This document shows, in pieces, positions 1-7,116 of a stretch of 40,799 nt of DNA; the first letter of the stretch is position 1, and the number at the start of each line of letters is the position of its first letter. Position numbers and translations under genes: made by a program. This DNA comes from a bacterium (GTDB lineage Bacteria > Fibrobacterota > Chitinivibrionia > Chitinivibrionales > Chitinivibrionaceae): positions 1-40,799 of the forward strand of contig JAIFMU010000082.1 of the NCBI GenBank assembly GCA_020048285.1. Direction: 5' to 3'. The notes beneath the pieces are model-generated. The model had not been told where the DNA came from. It made no database searches and saw nothing but the letters and a program-made list of their open reading frames with translations.

Positions 1-80
1 ACGCATGCAGAACCCCGTGGCGGCAAACGGTCACGACACTCTACGCATGCAGAACCCCGTGGCGGCAAACGGTCACGACA
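1..80. repeat. 42-bp tandem repeat, two copies, cut by the window edge
   Basis: A 38-base block beginning ACGCATGCAGAACCCCGTGG occurs at 1-38 and again, identical, at 43-80. The period is 42 bases with CTCT between copies, and the array may continue to the left. Each copy can form a small hairpin (CGTGGC at 16-21 with GTCACG at 30-35, one G-T pair). The repeat reads open in one plus frame as a 14-residue peptide repeat (MQNPVAANGHDTLR) ending at TAA 90-92, so it could also be the tail of an upstream gene. I cannot decide between a coding and a non-coding repeat from this edge. Confidence 0.85.
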
Positions 81-188
81 TGATCCTGCGGTAAAATTCG
101 GTAATTCAAAAACTCTACGGAGCGTTCAGTATCATTTTGTGTCAGTTCGATATAAATTATTCCCATGAAAATACTCAGGAGGATTCCT

Positions 189-782
189 ATGGACTGCAAG
201 AAAATCGGTTCGCTTATCTATTCGCTTCGCAAAGAAAAAACGCTGACACAGAAACAGCTTGCCGATCTTGTTTTTGTCAGTGATAAAGCGGTATCAAAAT
301 GGGAACGGGGACTTGGCTGTCCCGATGTGACTCTTCTGCCAGCGCTTTCGGAAGTGCTGGGGACTGCAATAAAAGAACTTCTCGAAGGAGAACTTATGCC
401 AAACAAAAAAGATACCGGCGATCTGCGCAAGGTGATATTCTACGTCTGCCCACAGTGCGGAAATATTCTTACCAGCACCAGCGAAGCATCCATAAGTTGT
501 TGTGGAAGAATCTTGCCGTCACTTATTGCGAAACTTGCGGAAGATGATCATGCCCTTATAGATGAGGTGTTCGACTACTATCTGAACATTTCGGCGAATC
601 ACCCCATGACCAAAGAACATCACATTGCTTTTATGGCAATTGCCACAACTTCCACGGTGTGGGTTCACAAACTCTATCCAGAATCGGAAGCGGCGGTGGA
701 TTTCCCCGATGTTCATTCGAGAGCCACATTGTATGCGTACTGCACGGTTCACGGTCTTTGGTCGAAACCGTTGAGACGGTAG
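189..782 (+). CDS. HTH (XRE) regulator fused to a desulfoferrodoxin/superoxide-reductase-like domain
   Basis: The start at 189 is chosen because AGGAGG (177-182) sits 6 bases upstream; an ATG at 165 has no ribosome site. The product is 197 residues. Residues 1-60 are a Cro/C1-type helix-turn-helix (LTQKQLADLVFVSDKAVSKWERG). Residues 85-107 match the small iron-binding module of desulfoferrodoxin: C87-x2-C90-G and the C104-C105-G pair. The rest matches the superoxide reductase domain, with HPMTKEHHI (H138, H144/H145) and C185-x2-H188-GLW. These are the usual Fe(His)4Cys ligands, with H121 a plausible fourth histidine. Similar fusions occur in Firmicutes. The inference is a DNA-binding redox or superoxide sensor, though it might retain enzyme activity. 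It stands alone, upstream of the HUH transposase. Confidence 0.88.
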   Translation: MDCKKIGSLIYSLRKEKTLTQKQLADLVFVSDKAVSKWERGLGCPDVTLLPALSEVLGTAIKELLEGELMPNKKDTGDLRKVIFYVCPQCGNILTSTSEASISCCGRILPSLIAKLAEDDHALIDEVFDYYLNISANHPMTKEHHIAFMAIATTSTVWVHKLYPESEAAVDFPDVHSRATLYAYCTVHGLWSKPLRR

Positions 783-834
783 GATTTTACATCGTGTGCC
801 GACATGGGACGAAATCCTGTTTATTCGTTTTTCC

Positions 835-862
835 GTAGAGACGTTGCATGCAACGTCTCTAC
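835..862. repeat. 28-bp perfect palindrome, copy 1 (GTAG-headed)
   Basis: The arm GTAGAGACGTTGCA is followed directly by its reverse complement, with no mismatch and no loop. This copy lies just upstream of the transposase start at 904. Identical copies occur at 1225-1252 and 1540-1567. It begins with GTAG, the tetranucleotide that heads REP elements recognised by REP-associated HUH transposases. Confidence 0.95.
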
Positions 863-903
863 AATGGTACGATAATGATCAAATCTGTAAAAAGGACCAA
901 ATC

Positions 904-1467
904 ATGTTGTACTGTAACAAATATCGAATTGAATCGGCACGGCTGCCTCATTGGGATTATCGTTCAAACGGTGCTTATTTTATAACCATTTGCACTCATG
1001 ATCGTATCAATCGATTTGGTACAATTGAACAGGGGAATATGACATTATCGTCGCTCGGTGTCATTGCCGAAATATGCTGGCATGACATCCCAATCCATGA
1101 AGATGGAGTTACATTGGCTGACTATGTGGTCATGCCAAATCATATTCATGGAATTCTGATTGTGAATGATTCCGTACAAACACCGGCAATTGATAATGGG
1201 CCAACGAAAAGGATTTCACCCGTCGTAGAGACGTTGCATGCAACGTCTCTACCAACGGCGGCAACGTTTCTACCAATATCAATGCATGAAAAAATGTCGA
1301 TAATGTCTCCAAAACCAGATTCGATTTCAACGATAATTCGGTCATTCAAATCTGCGGTTTCAAAACATGCCCATCGATTAGGGTATAAATTTCAATGGCA
1401 AACGCGATTTCACGATCACATAATCCGTGATTCTGAAGAATATGATCGGATTTCCTATTACATCTAG
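904..1467 (+). CDS. REP-associated (Y1/HUH) transposase, ended early by an in-frame TAG
   Basis: This is a Y1_Tnp/RAYT-type single-strand transposase. Start 904 follows AAAGGA by 7 bases; the in-frame GTG at 796 would translate through a palindrome. The HUH motif is MPNHIHGIL (H80, H82). The WDYRSNGAYFITICTHDR block and the late WQTRFHDHIIRDSEEYDRISYYI block are typical. In the helix RSFKSAV (146-152) I see no clear catalytic tyrosine. After codon 187 (ISYYI) comes TAG at 1465-1467. The same frame then continues NNHRNWNEDCHF to TGA at 1522-1524, which is the expected conserved end (NNP-x2-W), so the stop is probably a nonsense mutation. A 28-bp palindrome is embedded in frame, encoding VETLHATSL around residue 109. 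Likely decayed or nearly so. Confidence 0.82.
   Translation: MLYCNKYRIESARLPHWDYRSNGAYFITICTHDRINRFGTIEQGNMTLSSLGVIAEICWHDIPIHEDGVTLADYVVMPNHIHGILIVNDSVQTPAIDNGPTKRISPVVETLHATSLPTAATFLPISMHEKMSIMSPKPDSISTIIRSFKSAVSKHAHRLGYKFQWQTRFHDHIIRDSEEYDRISYYI
1225..1252. repeat. 28-bp perfect palindrome, copy 2, inside the transposase gene
   Basis: Identical to copies at 835-862 and 1540-1567. It lies in the linker between the HUH motif and the C-terminal helix, and encodes in-frame residues VETLHATSL. The linker is longer than in most relatives I know, which suggests that an element inserted there and was tolerated. Confidence 0.95.
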
Positions 1468-1539
1468 AATAACCATCGAAATTGGAATGAGGATTGTCAT
1501 TTTGTGTCGGATTGTGATTGTTGATTTTGTGTAACGTTT

Positions 1540-1567
1540 GTAGAGACGTTGCATGCAACGTCTCTAC
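1540..1567. repeat. 28-bp perfect palindrome, copy 3 (GTAG-headed)
   Basis: Identical to the copies at 835-862 and 1225-1252. It lies just after the transposase reading frame and before the 3' end of pyrD. Copies 1 and 3 bracket the transposase, giving a 733-bp unit. Confidence 0.95.
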
Positions 1568-1606
1568 GGAATTCAATGGTTTTGGAAACAATAGGTAATC
1601 AAATAT

Positions 1607-2521
1607 CTACAACAGAACCGCGTTCATCTCGGCGATCGAATTGAATCCGTTCGCTTTCATGTACGATTCGAGATCTGCCGCCACCTTGCCGGCGATATCC
1701 GGTTCCACGAAATTCTGGGTTCCGATCTGGAACGCTTTCGCTCCAGCTAAGAGATACTGAACCGCATCATCGGCATTACAGATTCCACCGATCCCAATCA
1801 CCGGAATCGACACCGCACGACTCACTTTATAGCACGCCGCCACACCGACCGGACGAATCGCCGGACCGGAAAGTCCGCCGGTTTTGTTCGCTAGCACAAT
1901 GTTTTTCTTTTTCGTGTCGATTACCATCCCGATCAGCGTGTTGATACAACTAACCGCATCCGCTCCGCCCTGTTCCGCCGCTTTCGCAATTGCCGCAATG
2001 TCGGTAACGTTCGGAGACAGCTTGATAATCAGCGGTTTTTCCGTGAACTTCCGCATTTTCGATGTGATCGATTCCACCATGACCGGATCAGTTCCGAACG
2101 CCAGCGCACCGTGTTTCACGTTCGGGCATGAGAGATTGATTTCGTATCCCCAGATCGTGTCGATTCCTTCGAGCCGGCGGATCACTTCGCAGTAGTCCTC
2201 TTCGGTGGTTCCCGAAACGTTGGGTATGATTGCGGTATTTTTAGACGCGAGATCTTCGAGGTAGGGAAGTTTTTCTGTGATAAACCGATCGATTCCCACG
2301 TTTGCCAGACCAATTGCGTTGAGCATTCCCGATGGCGTTTCCACGATTCGCGGCGTTGGATTGCCCCGGCGCGGTTCAAGGGAAATTGCTTTTGTGTAGA
2401 TCGCACCGATCTGTTCGAGATCGCACAGTTCCGCGTACTCTTCGCCATAGCCGAATGTTCCCGAAGCAACGCCCACAGGATTTTTCAGCGTCCGTGATCC
2501 AATTTTCAGACTTAGTTCCAT
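1607..2521 (-). CDS. pyrD: Dihydroorotate dehydrogenase, class 1B catalytic subunit
   Basis: Oxidises dihydroorotate to orotate in pyrimidine synthesis, with FMN in a TIM barrel, in the cytoplasm. The 304 residues are the usual length for class 1. Family marks are NPVGVASGTFGYG near residue 14, the LSCPNVKHG active-site loop with catalytic C132, the FMN-phosphate region PVIGIGGI and the GAKAFQIGT segment. It overlaps the end of pyrK by 10 bases, so the two are co-translated. Class 1B needs PyrK to pass electrons to NAD+, which is common in anaerobes and Gram-positives. No other pyr genes are in the window. Confidence 0.97.
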   Translation of the reverse strand: MELSLKIGSRTLKNPVGVASGTFGYGEEYAELCDLEQIGAIYTKAISLEPRRGNPTPRIVETPSGMLNAIGLANVGIDRFITEKLPYLEDLASKNTAIIPNVSGTTEEDYCEVIRRLEGIDTIWGYEINLSCPNVKHGALAFGTDPVMVESITSKMRKFTEKPLIIKLSPNVTDIAAIAKAAEQGGADAVSCINTLIGMVIDTKKKNIVLANKTGGLSGPAIRPVGVAACYKVSRAVSIPVIGIGGICNADDAVQYLLAGAKAFQIGTQNFVEPDIAGKVAADLESYMKANGFNSIAEMNAVLL

Positions 2522-3285
2522 TTGATTACCTCACTCTTGAAAATTGGGCCTTCCTTACAAACGCGCGCCAAACCGGATTCGGTTTTTGTTTCGCAAACAC
2601 ATCCCATGCACGCGCCGATTCCGCACGCCATAAGCTCTTCCATGGAAACTTCGCAGTCGATACCGTTCTGTTCTGCAAAGAAATGACAGGCGCGAAGCAT
2701 TGGCGTTGGTCCGCAGGAAATAATCACGGACTCTTTGATCTGACTTTCCGGAAGCGTCGAAAGATACTGAACCACGTTCCCCGCAAATCCTTCAGAACCG
2801 TTGTCGGTACAGAGAACTGCGTCGAGATTCTCCCAGAGTGAACGATCAGGAACCAGTTCAGTTGATCTGAAACCGGTCACGAAGGTAACTTTCTTGCCAG
2901 CTTTTGAGGCTTCTTTTGCGGCGAACAGAATCGGCCCAAGACCGACGCCGCCGGCAACGGCGATAATTGGCGAATCGGTGTCGATGGTAAACCCATTGCC
3001 CAGTGGCGCGATGATTTTGATCGAGTCGCCCGCTTTTTTCTCCGTGAGAAGCTGGGTCGAAGTTCCGCGAACCTGATAGATCATTGATGCGGTCTGATTT
3101 AGTTCATCGAATGCAGAAAATGCAAACGGGCGGCGAAGCATCGGCGCGGTTAAATCATTGACTTTCAGTTCGAGGAAATTCCCCGGTACCGGAACTCCCC
3201 ACGCCGTTTCCCAGCTGAATGTCAGCTCAAAGAAATCGGGAGATATTTTCCGGTTTTCTACAACCTGAGTGGTTACCGTTTTCAT
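2512..3285 (-). CDS. pyrK: Dihydroorotate dehydrogenase electron-transfer subunit
   Basis: FAD and [2Fe-2S] partner of PyrD 1B; it moves electrons from FMN to NAD+. The 257 residues show an N-terminal FAD-binding barrel with RRPFAFS (51-57), an NAD-binding region with AGGVGLGPIL (111-120) and SCGPTPMLRA (190-199), and C-terminal cysteines C221, C226, C229 and C243 as cluster ligands. Start 3285 has AGGAG a few bases upstream. It is the first gene of the pair and is divergent from the bacteriohemerythrin gene. Its leader contains a 6-bp hairpin (3323-3343). Confidence 0.96.
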   Translation of the reverse strand: MKTVTTQVVENRKISPDFFELTFSWETAWGVPVPGNFLELKVNDLTAPMLRRPFAFSAFDELNQTASMIYQVRGTSTQLLTEKKAGDSIKIIAPLGNGFTIDTDSPIIAVAGGVGLGPILFAAKEASKAGKKVTFVTGFRSTELVPDRSLWENLDAVLCTDNGSEGFAGNVVQYLSTLPESQIKESVIISCGPTPMLRACHFFAEQNGIDCEVSMEELMACGIGACMGCVCETKTESGLARVCKEGPIFKSEVIKWN

Positions 3286-3322
3286 CTATTTCTCCTTTGT
3301 AAACATGGGGAGAAAATAGTTT

Positions 3323-3343
3323 CCGGCAAATCGCCCCTGCCGG
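3323..3343 (-). promoter_or_regulatory. Hairpin in the pyrK leader
   Basis: CCGGCA (3323-3328) and TGCCGG (3338-3343) form a perfect 6-bp stem with a 9-base loop, 38 bases upstream of pyrK. No U-run follows it. It could be an attenuation or binding element of the pyrimidine genes, but nothing proves it. Confidence 0.3.
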
Positions 3344-3353
3344 GACAAAGAGG

Positions 3354-3382
3354 TTGCGCGGAGAGAACATTTGTGTTATAAT
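3354..3382 (+). promoter_or_regulatory. Sigma-70-type promoter of the bacteriohemerythrin gene with overlapping inverted repeat
   Basis: A -35 box TTGCGC (3354-3359) is 17 bases from a perfect -10 box TATAAT (3377-3382), 27 bases before the start at 3410. The -10 box lies in the centre of the perfect inverted repeat TTTGTG-N7-CACAAA (3370-3388), a likely operator. It resembles CRP/FNR-type half sites, but the spacing is one base shorter than TGTGA-N6-TCACA. Confidence 0.65.
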
Positions 3383-3409
3383 CACAAACAGTAAACAATG
3401 GGGGGCATT

Positions 3410-3820
3410 ATGGCAGAAGAGTATCTCGGGTGGACAGAAGAGTTGCGTACCGGTCACACGGTAATTGACACACAGCATCGCTTGCTTTTTTCAATTTTTG
3501 AAACCATGGAAAAGCAGATTGAACCTGCGGAAGTCGGTGCTATTCTCAATGAATTAGTTCACTATGCGGAGACCCATTTTCGCGATGAAGAGTTGCTTAT
3601 GGCGCAGATTGGGTTTCCCGGCATGGGAGATCATCAACGGTTGCATCATAGAATGCTCAGTGAAGTTCGCACATTAGCAGAAGAGCATTCTCGGGGGAAA
3701 TTAAGTGATTGGGTGCGCACCAAACGGTATCTTCACGACTGGCTGCGCGACCATATTCTCAAGGAGGATCTTGCCTACATTAGATTTGAAATCGATCAGC
3801 GAAAATCAAAAGATTTGTGA
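3410..3820 (+). CDS. Bacteriohemerythrin
   Basis: Small cytoplasmic di-iron protein that binds O2, for oxygen sensing, storage or delivery. The start at 3410 has a G-run just upstream; an ATG at 3398 is also possible. The 136 residues carry every expected metal ligand: H23 (DTQH), H56 and E60 (HFRDE), H75 and H79 (DHQRLHH), H115 and D120 (HILKED). It is a single-domain protein with no attached signalling domain. It is transcribed alone from its own promoter and ends at a shared terminator. With the HTH-desulfoferrodoxin protein it suggests exposure to traces of oxygen. Confidence 0.95.
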   Translation: MAEEYLGWTEELRTGHTVIDTQHRLLFSIFETMEKQIEPAEVGAILNELVHYAETHFRDEELLMAQIGFPGMGDHQRLHHRMLSEVRTLAEEHSRGKLSDWVRTKRYLHDWLRDHILKEDLAYIRFEIDQRKSKDL

Positions 3821-3825
3821 AGATG

Positions 3826-3855
3826 AAGGCCGGTTCAATTGAATCGGCCTTTTTC
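3826..3855. terminator. Bidirectional terminator between bacteriohemerythrin and the channel gene
   Basis: AAGGCCG (3826-3832) pairs with CGGCCTT (3845-3851), with an inner TTCAATTGAA palindrome, followed by TTTTT on the plus strand and preceded by an A-run that serves the minus strand. It lies at the convergent ends of genes stopping at 3820 and 3854. Confidence 0.85.
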
Positions 3856-4651
3856 ATACCGGTTTGTCCTCCTGAAAAATTACTGCACCGCACTGCTTAC
3901 AGTGAGATGCGTCGTGGTCGTGATACGAGAGTCCACAGCTTTTGCAAGTCACATGATTTTTGCCGTATCCGCGCATCACGCGACTCGCTTGCCACGGGAT
4001 AATTATTATCCCCGCGATGATCATAAGCACCGTTGCAAATCGACCTTGCGGAGTAATTGGGGTGATATCGCCAAACCCCACAGTTGTCAGCGTTGATACG
4101 GCAAAGTAAAATGCATCGCCAAATGTATTCATTTTTGAATTAAACGGTGCTTCAATTGAAACCATAACTCCTGCGGATATAAAAAAGAGTATGCCGATTG
4201 TGGCGCTCATGCGAATTAAACGAAGTGCTCCTTCGGCGACGGTTCCAAAAAAGAGATCGGTCGACTCGAGAAAACGAAGAAAACGGATCACCCTAAAGAG
4301 TCGTAAAATTCTGATAGTCGTGAGAAACCCTAGGGAGGTGGCGGGGAAAAACCACTGCAAAACCGTGGGGAGAATTGAGAGGAAATCGATAATATTGTAG
4401 GGCGTTTTCAGGTGTTTAATTCTGTTGGGGGCACTGTAGATTCGAAGAATAAATTCGACAATCAGCAGTGACACGACCGCTGAATCAATAGTGAATAAGA
4501 GTTCCCGCTGATTGGGAAGATAACTTTCTAAGACAAAAAGCAGACACAAAACAAGTGTAAGGGAAAGCATGACGATTTCAATCAGCTTTCCCAAACGGCT
4601 CTTACGGTTTGTAAAATAGTAGTAGATCGTTTCGCGGGCCGTTCGTCTCAT
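3854..4651 (-). CDS. Voltage-gated-type potassium channel with a C-terminal zinc ribbon
   Basis: A 265-residue inner-membrane cation channel of the six-helix type. Hydrophobic S1-S3 segments lie in residues 23-105. S4 has arginines at every third position (R114, R117, R120, R123, R126), a classic voltage sensor. The pore loop has the K+ filter TTVGFGD (189-195), followed by S6 to about 220. The cytoplasmic tail ends in a four-cysteine ribbon: C236-x2-C239 and C251-x2-C254. The tail has no RCK or cyclic-nucleotide domain. It is the last gene of the lpt cluster, and its ATG overlaps the thiF stop by 4 bases. Its role in this cluster is unclear. Confidence 0.9.
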   Translation of the reverse strand: MRRTARETIYYYFTNRKSRLGKLIEIVMLSLTLVLCLLFVLESYLPNQRELLFTIDSAVVSLLIVEFILRIYSAPNRIKHLKTPYNIIDFLSILPTVLQWFFPATSLGFLTTIRILRLFRVIRFLRFLESTDLFFGTVAEGALRLIRMSATIGILFFISAGVMVSIEAPFNSKMNTFGDAFYFAVSTLTTVGFGDITPITPQGRFATVLMIIAGIIIIPWQASRVMRGYGKNHVTCKSCGLSYHDHDASHCKQCGAVIFQEDKPV

Positions 4652-5256
4652 CGGTCGAGAATCACCGAAAGTACGACATCCGCTTCTTTTGCTGCTGCAA
4701 TAAGAACCGATGGTGCCAAAGGAGGGTTTTTGTCGACACCGCTCTCGCCATCACCCACGATCCAGTTGTTTCCACGCAGTTCACGTGTGCGGATTCGATC
4801 GCTATTGTTGTAGCCGGCAATTCCGCTGACACAGACAAACGGCCGAGGATCGGCGAACATTTTTTGCGAAATCATCGCTTTTGCTTCCGGCGTATCAAAT
4901 GCTTCGACAACCACATCGGCATCGCCGAGAATTGCATTGATATTTTCCGGCGTAACCCGTTCGTTGAAAATGGTCAGTTCGAGATTGGGATTGATCGCAA
5001 GCAAATTATCCTTGAGCATTTCCACTTTTACTTTGCCGATTTGATCGGGGCGGTAGAACTGACGGTTCAGGTTCGACGCGGAGACTACATCAAAATCAAC
5101 AAGGCGGAATTTTACAAATCCCGCCCGAACTAAAATCATAGCACAGTTTGAACCGAGACCGCCGGCCCCGGTGATAGCCACCGTCGCCGCTTTGATCTTT
5201 GCGATCTGTTCGGGACGGTAGAATGTGTCATTTACGCTATTAAAATCAAAATTCAT
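4648..5256 (-). CDS. thiF: ThiF-family adenylyltransferase (ThiF family 2 type)
   Basis: E1-like enzyme that activates the C-terminus of a small sulfur carrier such as ThiS with ATP. The 202 residues resemble the short thiF_fam2 group. Seen: the nucleotide-binding loop ITGAGGLGSN (29-38), the VDFDVVSASNLNRQFY region with the conserved R and Q, and DVVVEAFDTPEAK. No thiS, thiG or thiH lies nearby, so the thiamine role comes from family knowledge only. It overlaps aroK by 4 bases upstream and the channel gene by 4 bases downstream, so translation is coupled. Confidence 0.85.
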   Translation of the reverse strand: MNFDFNSVNDTFYRPEQIAKIKAATVAITGAGGLGSNCAMILVRAGFVKFRLVDFDVVSASNLNRQFYRPDQIGKVKVEMLKDNLLAINPNLELTIFNERVTPENINAILGDADVVVEAFDTPEAKAMISQKMFADPRPFVCVSGIAGYNNSDRIRTRELRGNNWIVGDGESGVDKNPPLAPSVLIAAAKEADVVLSVILDR

Positions 5257-5798
5257 CGCAGTACCTTTCGTACGGAAAGTTCGACATCAAGTAGTTGTGC
5301 AACATCTTCAATGCTGAGGTCTTTGGTATCCATGGTCATGTGAGCGAGAGGTGAGATGGTTTCTACAACTTTTTCGACGCGGTCGAGAAAGGCGAGTCGT
5401 GGATTTGCTTCGCCTTCGAGGTATGAAGGAATTCCCTTGTGACTGGTGCGTTCCCACAGAATTTCTGGATCGTTTTTGAGTAGAACAATATATGAGTTAG
5501 GCATGAGGATTTCGCGAAGTGATTCTTGATTAAATGTTGTTCCGCCGGTGGAAAGGAGAATTCGTTCTTGAGCCGCTACGCGTTTCGCTGCTTCGAGCTC
5601 TAGTTCTCTGAACTTTTGTTCACCGTGACGACGATAGATCTCTCTAAAGGGAAGTCTGTTACCTTCGTGCTCTTCAGCGTAGACCTGTTCGAGAACTTCG
5701 TCGAGATCGAAAAAAGGGAGGTGGATAAGTTCTGCTAATCTCAATCCAATGTTGCTTTTTCCTGATGATTTTGGTCCCGTGAGTACTATTCGTTTCAT
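5253..5798 (-). CDS. aroK: Shikimate kinase
   Basis: Phosphorylates shikimate with ATP in the chorismate pathway; cytoplasmic. The 181 residues are normal for the family. The P-loop is GPKSSGKS (8-15), followed by FFDLDE with the conserved aspartates, then the FREIYRRHGEQKFRELE block and LSTGGTTF, where most members have GGG. The start at 5798 follows GGAAGG by 8 bases. It is separated from the VWA gene by only a few bases and overlaps thiF by 4. A divergent kinase of the same fold acting on another substrate is possible because of the GGT variant. Confidence 0.82.
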   Translation of the reverse strand: MKRIVLTGPKSSGKSNIGLRLAELIHLPFFDLDEVLEQVYAEEHEGNRLPFREIYRRHGEQKFRELELEAAKRVAAQERILLSTGGTTFNQESLREILMPNSYIVLLKNDPEILWERTSHKGIPSYLEGEANPRLAFLDRVEKVVETISPLAHMTMDTKDLSIEDVAQLLDVELSVRKVLR

Positions 5799-5803
5799 CG
5801 TGT

Positions 5804-7114
5804 TTACCTTCCGTGCAGTGTTTGGTGAAGATCAAATTGCACACTGCGGATTAAGTGTTCATTTCCATAGACACCATCGCGGATCTCTTCGAAAATTTTC
5901 TGCATAACTGCAACAGTTTTATCCATTTCTGGTGTTCCTATGGAACTTTTAATCGACTCGAGCCGATTCACAACCTGTTGCTGAAACGTAAAGGCGTAAT
6001 TTCGGCGAAACTCTTTTGCTTTTTGATCGCCTAGTTCTGCATCGAGACGGCGAAGCATGGTAATATCTTCGGCAAGATTATTGAGAATCGACGCACGAAT
6101 CAGCGTTCCCGCAAATTCAGGATTGTAGATCGGTTCTTTCAAGAGGGAAATTTTCAAGTTGTCTTTTAAGTTGATTCTCGTTTTTGTCGCCACGTCGTAG
6201 TAATCGAGATCAAAATCGATCATTGAACTGGTCTGGGTGGGTTTATTTTGGATCGTGAAGGGAATCCGCTCGGTCTTTCCACGGGAAATCTGTTTGATTT
6301 TAATCGGATTAGGAAGTGGTTCCGTGGTGCCAAATCGGCAGAGTTTCATTTCCGTTTCAGGAATTTCTACAAAGAGTTCCAGATCGCGGTAGAGAGGAGA
6401 ATAGATGGCTACACTAAGATCGCGGAAAATCGAAAGGAGAGAATCAGGGCGATCTTTGGGGGCAAAGTACGCTCGACCTTGACTCTGTTCAGCTGCATAG
6501 ATCGCATTTTGTTCATCAAAGGATTCACCGTAATTCACGGTGTGTGTGATACAGCCGATGCTGTCGGTTGATTCCGACAGTTTGAGTTCAGGAATGAGCC
6601 CTTTTTTCTTTTTGCCATCGGTGATTGACGCCAGTGATGTTATCACGAGATAGCGCCCATCTATTTTTTCTCCGGCACGAAGTTTAAACTCGGAAGCAAC
6701 TTTGTTCAAGGCTGAAGCGATATCGCGTCCCTCTTCGGTGGTGATTCGGTCAAGTTGATCAAAAGCTTCCTTGCGCGATTCTGCGGTGAGATTGGTCAAT
6801 GGCATAAGTGTGCGCGTAAATTTAGAATAGACCACAATCCCGAATCGATCGTTATCGCGAAGAGTATTGACCAGTTCTTTTCCGCCGTCGATAAGGCCTT
6901 GGCGAACAGTTCCCGCACATTCTCGTGAGACGTCAATCAGATAGATCACTTGAATCGGGTGGCGTTCAGTTGTGGCATCTGCGTCGGCTACTATTTCAAT
7001 TGCGCCGTTTAGGGTTGAATCTTTTTCTGGCCAACCGGTGTAGAGCAGACCTGTTTTAAGCTGAATCGCGGAAAGTGGTATCGTCAAGAGGAGGATCAGG
7101 TGAAGGATTTTCAT
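5804..7114 (-). CDS. Secreted von Willebrand factor A domain protein
   Basis: A 436-residue protein with a signal peptide (MKILHLILLLTIPLSA). A VWA domain starts near residue 52 (PIQVIYLIDVSREC). The metal site reads D-x-S-x-E (D61, S63, E65) rather than the canonical D-x-S-x-S, so metal binding is uncertain. Typical VWA strands follow (NDRFGIVVYSKFTRTLMPLT, then RDIASALNKV). The C-terminal part is beta-rich, then helical and charged, and I do not recognise it. It sits 2 bases after lptB and directly before aroK, so it is probably made with the LPS export proteins. A periplasmic scaffold or envelope role is a guess from location. Confidence 0.8.
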   Translation of the reverse strand: MKILHLILLLTIPLSAIQLKTGLLYTGWPEKDSTLNGAIEIVADADATTERHPIQVIYLIDVSRECAGTVRQGLIDGGKELVNTLRDNDRFGIVVYSKFTRTLMPLTNLTAESRKEAFDQLDRITTEEGRDIASALNKVASEFKLRAGEKIDGRYLVITSLASITDGKKKKGLIPELKLSESTDSIGCITHTVNYGESFDEQNAIYAAEQSQGRAYFAPKDRPDSLLSIFRDLSVAIYSPLYRDLELFVEIPETEMKLCRFGTTEPLPNPIKIKQISRGKTERIPFTIQNKPTQTSSMIDFDLDYYDVATKTRINLKDNLKISLLKEPIYNPEFAGTLIRASILNNLAEDITMLRRLDAELGDQKAKEFRRNYAFTFQQQVVNRLESIKSSIGTPEMDKTVAVMQKIFEEIRDGVYGNEHLIRSVQFDLHQTLHGR

Positions 7115-7116
7115 GA

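Noticed and set aside
132-1508. Direct repeat TCATTTTGTGTC at 132-143 and 1497-1508 as target-site duplication of a transposon
   Set aside because: Only 12 bases, AT-rich, and not at the outer edges of the palindromes; chance is likely.
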